A stretch of DNA of 64,000 nucleotides from JAJEFO01 sp965214325 (GCA_965214325.1 CBDCBG010000006.1:1488001-1552000), one strand, 5' to 3'. Shown: positions 44,514 to 53,195, counted from the stretch's first letter. The notes: generated by a model from the letters alone, not told the origin. Numbers and translations are program-made.

Positions 44514-45265
44514 CCGACACTGCCATCCTGCACCCGCTCACCCAGCGCATCGCATCGCTGCGCCTGCCCGGCATGCTGGCCGCCTTCCAGGAACAGCTGG
44601 CACGCCACGATCTGGACGACATGCCGTTCGAGGACCGGCTCGCGCTGCTGATCGACCGCGAGGTCGTCGAGCGGCGCTCGCGCGCGCTGCAGCGGCGCCT
44701 GAAGAAGGCCCAGCTGCGCCACCAGGACGCCTGCTTCGAGGACATCAACCTCACCCGGCGGCGCGGCCTCAAGCGCAGCGTCGTGCTCGGCCTCGGCGAC
44801 TGTGCCTGGATCCGGAACGGCGCCAACATCCTGATCACCGGCCCGTGCGGCACGGGCAAGAGCTGGATCGCCTGCGCACTCGCCCACAAGGCATGTCTCG
44901 AAGGGTTTCAGGCCCGGTACCTGCGCGTCCCGCGACTGCTCACCGAACTGCGGATCGCTCACGGCGAAGGCACCATCCCCAAGCTCTACCGCGATCTCGC
45001 CAGGCTCGACGTGATCATCCTCGACGACTGGGGCCTGGCCGCGCTCGATGCGGCCCGGGCGCGCGACCTGCTCGAGATCCTCGACGACCGCTTCGACCGC
45101 CGCTCGGTGATCGTCACTTCGCAACTGCCGGTGGCTGGCTGGCACCAGACAGTCGCGGAGCCGACGGTCGCGGACGCCATCCTCGACCGCCTCGTCCATG
45201 GCGCGATCCGGTTCGAGCTGCACGGTTCGTCGATGCGGGCCGACAGCGCCGAGGACGGAAAATGA
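44510..45265 (+). CDS. istB: IS21 transposition helper ATPase IstB
   Basis: 251 residues, a DnaC/IstB-type AAA+ ATPase. An N-terminal helical region (RLPGMLAAFQEQL) precedes Walker A NILITGPCGTGKSWIA, which has Cys where many relatives have another residue. Walker B is LDVIILDDWGLAALD, and sensor-type VIVTSQLPVAGWHQ and DAILDRLVHGAIRFELHG follow near the end. IstB assembles target DNA for IstA. Starts at the ATG overlapping the istA stop. Confidence 0.95.
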   Translation: MTDTAILHPLTQRIASLRLPGMLAAFQEQLARHDLDDMPFEDRLALLIDREVVERRSRALQRRLKKAQLRHQDACFEDINLTRRRGLKRSVVLGLGDCAWIRNGANILITGPCGTGKSWIACALAHKACLEGFQARYLRVPRLLTELRIAHGEGTIPKLYRDLARLDVIILDDWGLAALDAARARDLLEILDDRFDRRSVIVTSQLPVAGWHQTVAEPTVADAILDRLVHGAIRFELHGSSMRADSAEDGK

Positions 45266-45659
45266 GAGCCGGAGCCGGCGCCAGGCCGGGACGTCTGCCG
45301 AAATCGGTCCCGGGGGGTCCTGTGGATTTGTGGACGAGCCCTTCGGGCCGGCCCGCGCCCTGCGGGCCGTGTGGACAAGCCGTGGACGACGCAAGGGCGT
45401 CGCCCACCGCATTGCCCACACTCGCGGGCCTCTCGCCCACAAGCTCCACAGGACCGCAACAACAACCATTTCAATTTGGATTCGAAGAAGGCGTCGCTGA
45501 CGCTCCGGCAGCGTGCACACGCATTGCCGGAATCCCGTACCGGAGGACCGGTCCTGACGGCCGAGCCTTGCGGCAGGGCCTTCGCGGAGATAGCTTCAGA
45601 CCCGGAACAGAAGAGGAGACCAACTTGCCCAACACGGCCTGATCGCGTCGCTTCGCTCC
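45266..45659. other. Non-coding 3' part of the IS21 element
   Basis: About 390 bp between istB and the right terminal repeats. No recognisable gene. It is rich in GTGGACAAG-like short words and GC-rich hairpins such as GGGCC/GGCCC. Belongs to the element. Confidence 0.6.
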
Positions 45660-45761
45660 GGGTGGCTACCATGGTGACATTGGGTGGCTACGTTGAGTGA
45701 AATTGACCGGCTACTTTGGCTGAAATTAGGGTGGTACGTTGGTGAAATTCGGCAGCGAGGG

Positions 45762-46340
45762 AGGGAAACTGGCCGAAAACTGGATTTTCGTCCACCTTCT
45801 GCACTTCTGGAACATGCAAGGCCTCGATGTCCTTGGGCGGATGGCCGCGATGGAATCCGTGCACGCAGCCACGTAGACGCTGCCGCCGAGCCTCTCCCGT
45901 CCGAACTGCCGCCTGCAGCGATTCCCGCACCAGCATGTCGGAAGTTCATTCTGTCCTGGACGCACCGTCCAGAGGCGGAAAGCGGCAACGCGCCGCCGCA
46001 ACTGTCCAGTCCATGTGGATGCGCAGCTACTCGTTTGCCGCGTCGCGATGCGGGTTGACCTCCCACGCCTCGCCCGCCCCCGCTTCCTTCGCCGCGTTGG
46101 GCAAATGCCGTAATCGCCGCGAAGCCAGGACCCGCCTGCGTGCGAAGCGCCGCGTTGTCCCAGCGCGCCTCGACCTCCTATGCCAGGCTCCGGGCGGTGG
46201 CGGACCGGTCAGGACGCGCTGCCAGATTCTCGATCTCGTCCGAATCCGTCGAAAGAATGAAGAATTGCAAAGGATCGGCATCGCAATGAGCGTATTTCAG
46301 GTTGCCCCGCCTGATCATGAACACGGGCCACGGCGTCATT
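45762..46340. repeat. Diverged segmental duplication, copy 1 (copy 2 at about 53222-53796)
   Basis: The 3' end of an NTF2-like gene plus the 3' end of a convergent choline-sulfatase gene are present here and again near 53.2-53.8 kb. Long identical stretches are shared (for example CTTCTGCACTTCTGGAACAT), and I estimate 85-90% identity by eye. Copy 1 continues after the IS605-type element at about 49271-49337 and begins before the IS21 element at about 42785. In copy 1 the NTF2-like gene is longer; in copy 2 the sulfatase is complete. Confidence 0.82.
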
Positions 46341-46349
46341 GTGAACACT

Positions 46350-46369
46350 CCGTCGCCTGAAGGCGACGG
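46350..46369. repeat. IS605-type right-end hairpin
   Basis: Perfect 8-bp stem with loop TGAA. It lies just beyond the tnpB stop at 46383, where TnpB guide RNA (omegaRNA/reRNA) scaffolds are normally encoded. A guide segment would extend into the flanking sulfatase remnant below 46341. Confidence 0.7.
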
Positions 46370-46622
46370 CTTCTCGGCCAAGCTACGCGGCAACCCGCAC
46401 GCTTCGCGACCGAAGGCCGGTTCCCGGCCCCATGAGCTGTTGCAGCACGTTGCGGGCGGCGTTGACGTCGCGGTCAAGGACGAGACCGCAGCCGTCGCAG
46501 CCGTGCACCCTGTCCGCGAGCGTCTTCGGCCTGTCCGGCTCCGCCCCGCATCCGCTGCATCGCTGGGAGGTGCCGCGCGGGTCGACCAAGACCACGGACC
46601 CACCGGCGCTTTCAGCCTTGTA

Positions 46623-47883
46623 ATACCAATCCCAATAAGTATTGACTCATGAACATAAGGAGAACATCATATTGTGCCATGCCGCACAAAAGGCGTGCAG
46701 ACGGTGCCGTCCTGCTCCATATTGTGGGTGTTCAACGCCCACATGGAGGAAAACATGCCCAGAGGCATCGCGATCACGAACACCGACCACACGATTGATG
46801 ACATTAGAGCCCTTGTCGGCAGATGCAAGGACACGAAAGTCGCCCGGCGCCTGCGGGCCATCATCCGGGTGATGGAGGGCAGGCAAAGCCGCGCAGAGAT
46901 TGCGCTGCGGGCCCGGGTGGATCGGCAGACGCTGCGGGACTGGGTCATCCGCTGCAATGTCGAGGGGCCAGACGGCCTGGGGGACCGCCAGCGATGCGGA
47001 CGATCCTCGAAGCTCGGCGAGGAACAGAAGGCCGAAATCGGCCGCTGGCTTGCCGAGGGCCCGGGCCCTGGCATCCCGTCCTGGACCATCGGGTTGCTCC
47101 AGGAGAAGATCAGGGACATCTTCGCTGTCGTGCTGTGCTCGGAAGCGGTCCGGTGCCTGATACACAGGCTCGGCTTCCGCAAGGTGTCGGCGCGCCCGGT
47201 GCACCCGAAGGCGGATCCGCAGGCACAGGAGAATTTCCGGAAGAATTTTTCTGCCCTTGCAATATCCGCCCTGCCGGAGGGCACGGATCCGGCATCGGTG
47301 GACATCCACTTCCAGGACGAAGCGCGAATAGGACAGAAAGGCATGCTCACCCGCATCTGGGCACGAGCCGGCAGCCGTCCGCGGGTGCCCCGGGATTGCC
47401 GGTACGGGTATTGCTGCCTGTTCAGCGCCATCTGTCCGGCCAGGGGCACGGCCATCGGCCATGTCTGCGATCGGGCCAATACCGGGGAGATGAGCCGCCA
47501 CCTGCTGGATATCGGCAACGCCACGCCGCCGGGACGCCATGCGCTGGTCATTCTGGATGGTGCCGGCTGGCACCGCTCGAAGGCCCTCGAGGTGCCGGGC
47601 AACGTGTCGCTGCTGCGGTTGCCAGCCTACAGCCCGGAGCTGAATTCGTCGGAAAACGTGTTTGAATTCCTCAAGGCACGATACTTCGCAAACCAGGTCT
47701 TCGCCACCGCAGAGGCGGTGAAGAAAAAGGTCTGGAAGGTGTGGCAGGATCTTGCAGCCAACCCCGACCGGATCACCTCAATCGGCAGTCGAGGCTGGGC
47801 ACAAATCACCGATGGAACAAACGTGGAATATAAACCGGCTTCAGGGATCGGTGTCCATGGGTGAAAACTTTCCGGGATTGGTA
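46623..47883 (+). mobile_element. IS630-family insertion sequence inside tnpB
   Basis: Ends are short inverted repeats (ATACCAATCCC and GGGATTGGTA) flanked on both sides by TA (46621-46622 and 47884-47885), the target used by IS630 elements. Removing it joins TnpB correctly: RDMLTY continues with KAESAGGSVVLVDP. One intact transposase gene on the plus strand. Confidence 0.9.
46755..47864 (+). CDS. IS630-family transposase
   Basis: 369 residues from the ATG at 46755, which has GGAGG 6 bases upstream. N-terminal paired helix-turn-helix regions (RRLRAIIRVMEGRQSRAEIA and EEQKAEIGRWLAEGPG) precede the DDE/D catalytic part: IHFQDEARIGQKGML (first Asp), LVILDGAGWHRSKAL (second Asp) and LPAYSPELNSSENVFEFLK (last acid, typical PxLNPxE-like block). 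Intact. The stop at 47864 is just inside the right end. Confidence 0.93.
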   Translation: MPRGIAITNTDHTIDDIRALVGRCKDTKVARRLRAIIRVMEGRQSRAEIALRARVDRQTLRDWVIRCNVEGPDGLGDRQRCGRSSKLGEEQKAEIGRWLAEGPGPGIPSWTIGLLQEKIRDIFAVVLCSEAVRCLIHRLGFRKVSARPVHPKADPQAQENFRKNFSALAISALPEGTDPASVDIHFQDEARIGQKGMLTRIWARAGSRPRVPRDCRYGYCCLFSAICPARGTAIGHVCDRANTGEMSRHLLDIGNATPPGRHALVILDGAGWHRSKALEVPGNVSLLRLPAYSPELNSSENVFEFLKARYFANQVFATAEAVKKKVWKVWQDLAANPDRITSIGSRGWAQITDGTNVEYKPASGIGVHG

Positions 47884-49533
47884 TAAGTCAGCATGTCCCG
47901 CAACTGCGTCCACGCGGCGTCGTGAATCGACCTGGCCAGGAAGGAGCGCTTCAGCGCGTTCATTCCCAGGTCCTCCATCGCGATCACGCGATGCCGGGAG
48001 GTCAGGCCGCAAGAGAGTTTGTGCAGGAAGTCGCGCCGCCTTGCGGCGACGCGTGCGTGGTGGCGGGCCAGGTTCCTGCGTGCCTTTGCGCGCCGCTTCG
48101 ATCTCCGTTCCTTCCGGGCCAGCGCCCGCTGCGGCCGCCGCGTCCTCGCCTGCGCCTTGCGCAGGTGCTTCGGCGCCGCGACGGTCTCCCCGTCGCTGGT
48201 CGCGACGATGCTGTTCAGGCCGACGTCGATCCCGACGTCCGGGCACGTGTTTTCCTGACCGGGAACCGCCAGCGCCGGGATCTTGAACTGGAGCGTCACG
48301 TACCACTTCCCGTGCGATCGGCTGACGATTGCGTGCGACGGCATCGCGGGCAACTCGCGATGCCACCGGACCTTGACGAGGCCGGGCATGCCGACGAGCC
48401 GGAGCCGTCCGTCCCTGCAGACAAGCCCGTCGCCGACGCGGAAGTCCGCGCTGTGGAACCGCGACTTCGCGCGGAAGCGGGGAAAGCCCGGCGTCTCTCC
48501 CGCCTTCACGCGGCGGAAGAAGGCGGCGAAGGCCTTGCCGAGCCGGCGCAGGACCTGCTGCTCGGCGCTGTAGCTGTATCCGGCCAGCTCCGGAACCGCG
48601 TCCCGGACGGCCTTCAGCTCGCCGGCCTGCTGGACGTAGCCGAGGCTGACGCCCTGCCGGCTCCACGCCTCGATGCGTTGCTGGAGGCCCGCGTTGCAGA
48701 GATCGCAGAAGTGTCCAAGCATGTCCGTCAGGGCCGCTTCCTGCGCCCGGTTCGGATAAAGCCGGCACTTGTGGCTCCTGATCAACTGCTTGCCTTTCTG
48801 GTTCTCCATGCACCGCTTGACGGTCGCTTGGCTGACGTGCCCCACGGTGCCTGCGTAGCAGCTCCGCGACCATAGTGTGGGGAGCCGGGACCTCAATGTC
48901 GGGAACTCCCGGCGCAGAACCCTGCTCGACCGGCCCTTCAGCCTGTTGACGATCTCCGCCACGCAAAGCGTCGGGTCGCTCTCGACGAACAGGTGAACGT
49001 GGTCCGGCATGATCTCCATTGCGTGGAACGTCATGCCCTTCTCGTCCGCAACCTCGGCGAGGAGATGCCTCAGCCGAACTCCTGTCTGGCCGGCAAGCAC
49101 CTTCCGGCGATATTTCGGACACCAGGCCAAATGATACTTGAGCGTGAAGACCGCACCTGCGTTCTTGGCATACCTGTCAGCAATGAGGGCGATATACAGG
49201 CAGCCGACGTCTATTGCAGCAAGGGGTGCGCATTCACCTGTCGCCTGAACGCGACAGTCCCCTGCGCGAGTTCTATGGCACAAACCTGCCGATGGCCTCG
49301 TCCATAGGATCGGCCTCGCCTCGCGCGGGCGGCATCAGCATGTCAGCGGCTGCGAAAAAGAGCCGGCAATCAGAACGTTCTGACCACCCTCTCCCTTTGG
49401 AAACCGCCGACAGCAATGCGACCTGTCACACAAGGAACATGTGCCGTCGCCCAAAGCGCCAGAGCCAGCAAGCGTGGATGCCGCGTGACCTGGTCTCGGG
49501 CGCCCTTGAATCGAACCGCTTCTTCAGTGCACC

Positions 49534-49833
49534 TCACAACGAGATTGGGTTGGGGCGACCGATGGAGAGCGCCAGGATCAGGCAGATCGGCGACGCGACT
49601 ACAAACGGCACATGGTTTTGCCATGCCGCCCAATGCCAAATCTGCGCAAATGGCGCTTTGCCGGCTTCGATCTCAGATCAGGCGAATACGCCAATTGACA
49701 AGGCGAAGCGGATCGGCGTGAAACCCATCGTCCCAAGTCGTGCCACCAACAAAGGCTGCACTGACGGCCCGACGGGAAATGAATGTCTGGCAAGAGACAC
49801 CACAAACTCCGGCCCGTAGCCAAACCACGCCAT
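49534..49833 (-). pseudogene. Small membrane protein downstream of nnrS, interrupted by TGA
   Basis: Not recognised. The frame starts with an ATG 3 bases after the nnrS stop: MAWFGYGPEFVVSLARHSF, then FTPIRFALSIGVFA, followed by TGA at 49678-49680. The same frame continues SEIEAGKAPFAQIWHWAAW and then VPFVVASPICLILALSIGRP to a second TGA. The total would be about 99 residues with two hydrophobic stretches. The hydrophobic pattern on both sides of the stop suggests one gene with a nonsense change, possibly at a Trp codon. The 51-residue product may alternatively be a real small protein. Confidence 0.45.
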
Positions 49834-49836
49834 CGC

Positions 49837-51036
49837 CTATCCCTTTGATCTCGGCCGCAAGAGAAGCGGCCCGTAGAACAGGCAGAATCCGCCATAGGCA
49901 AGAACCCACCACAGGCCCGAAAGGCCGTTGAGTGATCCTGCCCACTCCGGGACAATGCCAGCCAATGCCCTCAACACAACCGCTGCAATCAGACAGAGGT
50001 AGTTGGCTTGCGTGCCAGCGCTTGCGATCAGTGGCCGGCCAGTGTGACCAAGTGTCGCCCGCGTCATGACCGCCATCGTCATCATGCCGATGGCCCCGGC
50101 CGTCCAGACATGTAACGCTGGCGCGGTTCCCACTACTTGTGGCCAAAGTAGCGAGATCCCTTCCGCGAATGCCCCAAATGGGACGAAAAGGTAGGCGCCG
50201 TGCAGGATCCACACCAAGGGTTCGCGCACTGTCTGCGTTCCACACCACCGCGACAGCCGCAAGACATGAAGCACGCCCGCGAACAGCAACGCAATACCGC
50301 TCATCCAATGCAGTGGGCAAGAGACCCAAAGCAAAAGGGCTACGACCAATGCCAAAAGCGCAACCCGATCGAGAGCCTGCATCGGTGGCGCGGGAAGACG
50401 GGTTACACCCCGTCTTTCGAGCCAGTGGCGGGTAAAGGACGGGACGATCCGCCCGCCGATCAAGGCGATCAGGAGGATGGCGGACCCCACTCCCAACCGC
50501 AGACCATACCCCTGTGCAGGGAAGGCGCCAGTTGCAGCTTCCCAGTGGAATATCGCGTTCGGGAGAATGAAGGCACCGAGCAGACCGACAACGATGAGAT
50601 TGCGCCAGTTCCGCCCTGTGACGATCTCCCGAACCATTGCCACGGCCAGTGATATGGCGAAACTCAGGTCTATCAGGGCAACCATTGACGGTGCCATCAT
50701 TTGGGACATTCCGACGGCCAGGCGTCCCATCACCCAAATCGCGAACAGCCCGGCAAGCGGCCAGCCCGCAATTGGCATGCGTCCAGTCCAGTTCGGCACA
50801 GCTGTCATCATGAAGCCTGCAATGACCGCGCCAAGGTAACCGAACAGGAACTCGTGCGCATGCCACGAAACCGGATCAAATGCTGTAGGCAGATCAAGGC
50901 GGCCCGTCAGCATGGCCACCCAGATCAACATCGCCAAGGCGGCCCAAGCAGCACCGCCAAGGAAGAAAGGACGGAACCCGTAACTGAAGATTGCTGGGCC
51001 AGCCCATCGGCGTACTTGCCCGTTAGTCGTAGACAT
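49837..51036 (-). CDS. nnrS: NnrS family protein (heme/copper-containing membrane protein, NO response)
   Basis: 399 residues with about twelve hydrophobic segments. It starts with the NnrS hallmark FSYGFRPFFLGGAAWAAL, followed by WHAHEFLFGYLGAVIAGFMM with the conserved His pair, then FTRHWLERRG and MTRATLGHTGRP near the C-terminal half. NnrS is linked to nitric-oxide stress and nitrite/NO metabolism in proteobacteria. The ATG at 51036 lies inside the 3' end of the Rrf2 regulator gene (14-bp overlap), so the two are coupled and the regulator very likely controls it. Confidence 0.92.
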   Translation of the reverse strand: MSTTNGQVRRWAGPAIFSYGFRPFFLGGAAWAALAMLIWVAMLTGRLDLPTAFDPVSWHAHEFLFGYLGAVIAGFMMTAVPNWTGRMPIAGWPLAGLFAIWVMGRLAVGMSQMMAPSMVALIDLSFAISLAVAMVREIVTGRNWRNLIVVGLLGAFILPNAIFHWEAATGAFPAQGYGLRLGVGSAILLIALIGGRIVPSFTRHWLERRGVTRLPAPPMQALDRVALLALVVALLLWVSCPLHWMSGIALLFAGVLHVLRLSRWCGTQTVREPLVWILHGAYLFVPFGAFAEGISLLWPQVVGTAPALHVWTAGAIGMMTMAVMTRATLGHTGRPLIASAGTQANYLCLIAAVVLRALAGIVPEWAGSLNGLSGLWWVLAYGGFCLFYGPLLLRPRSKG

Positions 51037-51454
51037 GAGGACCCTTCCCTGTCGCGGGGGATGCGCAATAGGCAAGAGTGAACCTGTCAATCTCCCAGAT
51101 GAATCTCCAACGTGCCAAGGACAACATGCCCTTCAGGCGACAGTGACTTGTTGTGCCGCATGCGCCTTCGTCTCGCGTGGAACATTCAAACAGCAGGTTG
51201 CCCAGTTCAGGCAAAGAGGCAACGCGCCCGACCGTCAACTGCTCTGCCGGTCGCGCAAGAAAGGCTCCTCCGCTTGTACCGTGTCGCGTTTCGACAATGC
51301 CAGCCGCGGCCAACGCGGCCACCACCTTGGTCAGGTGATTGCGCGAAATGTCGAACTCCGCGGCCAATTCAGGTGTAGGAGATGCCCTCCCGGGATCGGA
51401 GGACATGCGCATGCAGGCGCGCAATCCAAGATCTGTGAAGCTGGTCAGGCGCAT
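51023..51454 (-). CDS. Rrf2-family regulator, NsrR-like
   Basis: 143 residues. The N-terminal winged helix reads RLTSFTDLGLRACMRMSSDP and then EFDISRNHLTKVVAALAAAG, the standard Rrf2 recognition helix. Three Cys residues in LFECSTRDEGACGTTSHCRLKG match the Fe-S ligand pattern of NsrR, which senses nitric oxide through its cluster. Coupling to nnrS supports an NO-responsive repressor. It diverges from the DUF454 gene across a roughly 97-bp gap. Confidence 0.88.
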   Translation of the reverse strand: MRLTSFTDLGLRACMRMSSDPGRASPTPELAAEFDISRNHLTKVVAALAAAGIVETRHGTSGGAFLARPAEQLTVGRVASLPELGNLLFECSTRDEGACGTTSHCRLKGMLSLARWRFIWEIDRFTLAYCASPATGKGPHVYD

Positions 51455-51551
51455 TCAAGAACCCTATGTTTGCCGGAATCAATGCACGTTGTCCCGCACT
51501 CCCGCAATCAGCATAAGCAGTACCTGTTGGACCGACGAATCACTGAACACC

Positions 51552-51986
51552 ATGACGCGGATCAAATTCCATCCCTTTGGTCTTGACAGAGCTGTCTGGT
51601 TTGCCATCGGCGCCGTGTCGCTCGCGCCTGGAGCAATCGGAGCGGTGATTCCTGTCCTGTCGACAACACCGTTTGTCATTCTGGGAGCGTTCGCCTTCAC
51701 CAAGGCATGGCCACCAGCGGCGGAAGCTCTCGAAAATCACCCTGTGTTCCGGCCGATCATCGCGGACTGGCGCGCCTCCGGTGCCATCGCACCAAGGTAC
51801 AAATTCGCAGCCCGCTTGATGATGCTGCTCGCGCTGAGCTTGAGTATCGTCGCGAGGTTGCCACTCGGGTTACTGGCCGTGCAGGCAGCCTGCATGGCCT
51901 GTGCCAGCATTTACATCCTCAGCCGCCCGAACGGCGGCGAGACAAATGGAGAGCCAGATCACCTCAATGATCAAGCCGGAAACTGA
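51552..51986 (+). CDS. DUF454 (YbaN-like) membrane protein
   Basis: 144 residues with three or four hydrophobic segments: AVWFAIGAVSLAPGAIGAVI and STTPFVILGAFAFTKAWP are the conserved N-terminal DUF454 blocks, with ENHPVFRPIIADWRASGAIA following. The function of the family is unknown. It is often found near respiratory or NO-related genes in alphaproteobacteria, which fits its place opposite the NsrR-like regulator. Start at 51552 chosen by match to family starts. Confidence 0.85.
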   Translation: MTRIKFHPFGLDRAVWFAIGAVSLAPGAIGAVIPVLSTTPFVILGAFAFTKAWPPAAEALENHPVFRPIIADWRASGAIAPRYKFAARLMMLLALSLSIVARLPLGLLAVQAACMACASIYILSRPNGGETNGEPDHLNDQAGN

Positions 51987-52021
51987 CTCCGCCACTGCGT
52001 GGAAAACTCTCTCGAACTGAC

Positions 52022-52285
52022 ATGAAACGCCTTCTCGTGCTCCCCTTTCTGGCAGCCATGCCGTCATTTGCCACGACTGGCACATCACTCCTCGACACGT
52101 CGCCACGTCCCACCACACCCAACGGAAAGCGGCTTGCGACTTCTGACCGTTCCGTCGGACGAAATGTCATGGGCCAAGGCAGCTCCATCGATGAAGCACA
52201 GGAGCGTCCGTTTGGCCCCGGCAGCATTCTCTTTGTGTCCGAGGGCCGCGACCATAGCCTCGCCGCACGCAGTGACGCCGGATGA
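52022..52285 (+). CDS. Possible small exported protein, doubtful
   Basis: 87 residues. MKRLLVLPFLAAMPSFA looks like a signal peptide, but the rest (Ser, Gly and Arg rich) is not recognisable and there is no clear ribosome-binding site. It may be the 5' end of a gene truncated by a frameshift near 52130, or chance. It lies 35 bp after the DUF454 gene. Confidence 0.25.
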   Translation: MKRLLVLPFLAAMPSFATTGTSLLDTSPRPTTPNGKRLATSDRSVGRNVMGQGSSIDEAQERPFGPGSILFVSEGRDHSLAARSDAG

Positions 52286-52359
52286 CGTTCCCGGGAACAT
52301 CATCCGGAACCAGAAGTTCCGGACCTGCCGCCGGAGCCAAGTCGGCAAGGGAGACTGTG

Positions 52360-52839
52360 ATGCCAGGAAGCGCGCCCTACGAAACAGGCAACGGAGAATC
52401 AGGGTTTTCCATCCGCCGGATTTGCCATGGGGAAGAGGAGGCGGTTGCGGAACTCTGGCGCGTCTGCGGGCTGACGCGACCCTGGAATGACCCGCTTGAT
52501 GATATCGAAAGCGCTCGTAACAATGTCTCTTCAGAGATCTTCGTGGCCATCGCCGGGGATGGCGGCGGCATCGCGGGCAGCGTCATGGCCGGATATGATG
52601 GTCATCGAGGCTGGGTCTACTATGTCGCGGTCGCGCCGGAACACCGCGCGCAACGATTGGGCAAGCGACTGATGCGCCATGCTGAAACCTGGCTGCAGAA
52701 TGCGCAGAATCTCGGCGCTCCCAAGGTCATGCTGATGATCCGCGAGGACAACGAGGAAGTGCGTCGGTTCTACGAGGGAATTGGATACGGAATCGAGAAG
52801 CGTACAATCATGAGCTGCCGGACAGACGAAGGCAGGTGA
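52360..52839 (+). CDS. GNAT-family N-acetyltransferase (YpeA-like)
   Basis: 159 residues. The acetyl-CoA-binding motif A is VYYVAVAPEHRAQRLGKRLM (R/Q-x-x-G-x-G/K type), preceded by GGIAGSVMAGYDGHRGW (strands 2-4) and followed by MLMIREDNEEVRRFYEGIGY (motif B). The EEAVAELWRVCGLTRPWNDP start resembles the YpeA/RimI-like group. It would acetylate an amine on a small molecule or peptide. GGGAGA lies about 6 bases upstream of the ATG. No obvious functional link to neighbours. Confidence 0.88.
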   Translation: MPGSAPYETGNGESGFSIRRICHGEEEAVAELWRVCGLTRPWNDPLDDIESARNNVSSEIFVAIAGDGGGIAGSVMAGYDGHRGWVYYVAVAPEHRAQRLGKRLMRHAETWLQNAQNLGAPKVMLMIREDNEEVRRFYEGIGYGIEKRTIMSCRTDEGR

Positions 52840-53195
52840 TCAGTGGCAACCCGCATTCGTGCGCGCGCAAAAGGCAGGCGACGTCTCGCTTTCGACGCCG
52901 CTTCGGGCCACGGACTTCTTCTTCCCGACACTGCCGCCTGAACTCGAAAGGCCGCAATTTCGAGCCATCGGGACGTGTCTGTCGACCCCTCCGGGCTTTG
53001 CCGGTGCCGCCTTGTCTGCTGCGCAATCGATGCCGACGGCAATCTCGCCGCGTGCCTCCTGATCGTTTCCCGCCGGTCCCATCCGTCCGCGACGCTTCAC
53101 AGGTCGCTCACACGGCCGATCAGGACGGGCAGACCCCCCCCAGTCGCGAAGCAGCCGCGTTCTGCCACCCACCCGCAACAATCTGAAAAAGTCCG
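52840..53195. other. Region without a recognised gene
   Basis: About 350 bp between the GNAT gene and the NTF2-like remnant. Frames are open on both strands because of GC content, but none resembles a known protein. Probably decayed coding sequence at the edge of duplicated copy 2. Confidence 0.4.

Larger units (their letters stand above)
42809..45754 (+). mobile_element. IS21-family insertion sequence, 2946 bp, complete
   Basis: Ends begin TGCC(A/G)AATTTCAC on both sides in inverted orientation. The element is flanked by a 7-bp direct repeat GCGAGGG (42802-42808 and 45755-45761), within the 4-8 bp range of this family. It encodes IstA and IstB, overlapping by 4 bp. Each end carries four tandem copies of a roughly 22-bp transposase-binding repeat. 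It interrupts the NTF2-like pseudogene already hit by the element at 39.6 kb. Confidence 0.93.
39399..45876 (+). pseudogene. Tandem NTF2/SnoaL-like type A gene, interrupted by two IS elements plus point lesions
   Basis: The 5' part (39399-39560) reads LSDLQTAKAVVHAFYS to LIWRGSHPFNEIIGRDQ, from a TTG overlapping the previous stop. The middle part (42059-42808) resumes VAERFWMPLKTSLTSLQRR and continues to HVIDICRREG. The 3' part (45762-45876) reads GKLAENWIFVHLLHFWNMQG to the TAG. Besides the two insertions, TAA replaces a Tyr codon at 42254-42256 (LLR-stop-ATFHR), and frameshifts lie near 42554 and in a G-run near 42690. It was closest to the protein at 16587-17579. Certainly dead. Confidence 0.85.
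46341..49270 (-). mobile_element. IS200/IS605-family element, interrupted by an IS630-type insertion
   Basis: Both ends carry the subterminal imperfect hairpins expected for this family: CCGTCGCC-TGAA-GGCGACGG at 46350-46369 (right end) and CTGTCGC-CTGAAC-GCGACAG at 49238-49257 (left end). Host sulfatase-remnant sequence resumes on both sides, so the outer limits are accurate to a few bases. No target duplication is expected for single-strand transposition. Without the inserted element it would be about 1.67 kb. Confidence 0.83.
46383..49270 (-). pseudogene. Fused TnpA-TnpB reading frame, split by IS630; TnpA catalytic Tyr replaced by Cys
   Basis: Reading 49270 down to 47886, one continuous frame encodes TnpA (HLAWCPKYRRKVLAGQTG, and the HUH motif in IMPDHVHLFVESDP). 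It runs without a stop into TnpB (IRSHKCRLYPNRAQEAALTD; RuvC Asp in VGIDVGLNSIVATSDG; Glu in RVIAMEDLGMNALKRSF). The rest lies at 46383-46622 (zinc ribbon SQRCSGCGAEPDRPK to CDGCGLVLDRDVNAARNVL, last RuvC Asp). Where TnpA proteins have the nucleophilic Tyr (VKRYxENQ), this one reads VKRCMENQKGK. TnpA is the single-strand transposase and TnpB the RNA-guided nuclease. No good TnpA start codon is visible after the left-end hairpin. All TnpB catalytic residues remain but the gene is cut. Confidence 0.82.
45946..49337 (-). pseudogene. Choline-sulfatase 3' remnant, interrupted by an IS605-type element
   Basis: Minus-strand sequence in 45946-46340 matches the C-terminal third of the intact protein at 53407-54948 (for example AGAGEAWEVNPHRDAANE, and HMDWTVAAARCRFPP), with frame breaks. 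A TAG at 46026-46028 replaces the Tyr codon of NEYVRNHMDW. A further 60-70 bases (49271-49337) match the adjoining upstream part (PMDEA, ARGEAD region). The rest of the gene is absent. Part of the duplicated block. Confidence 0.78.
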
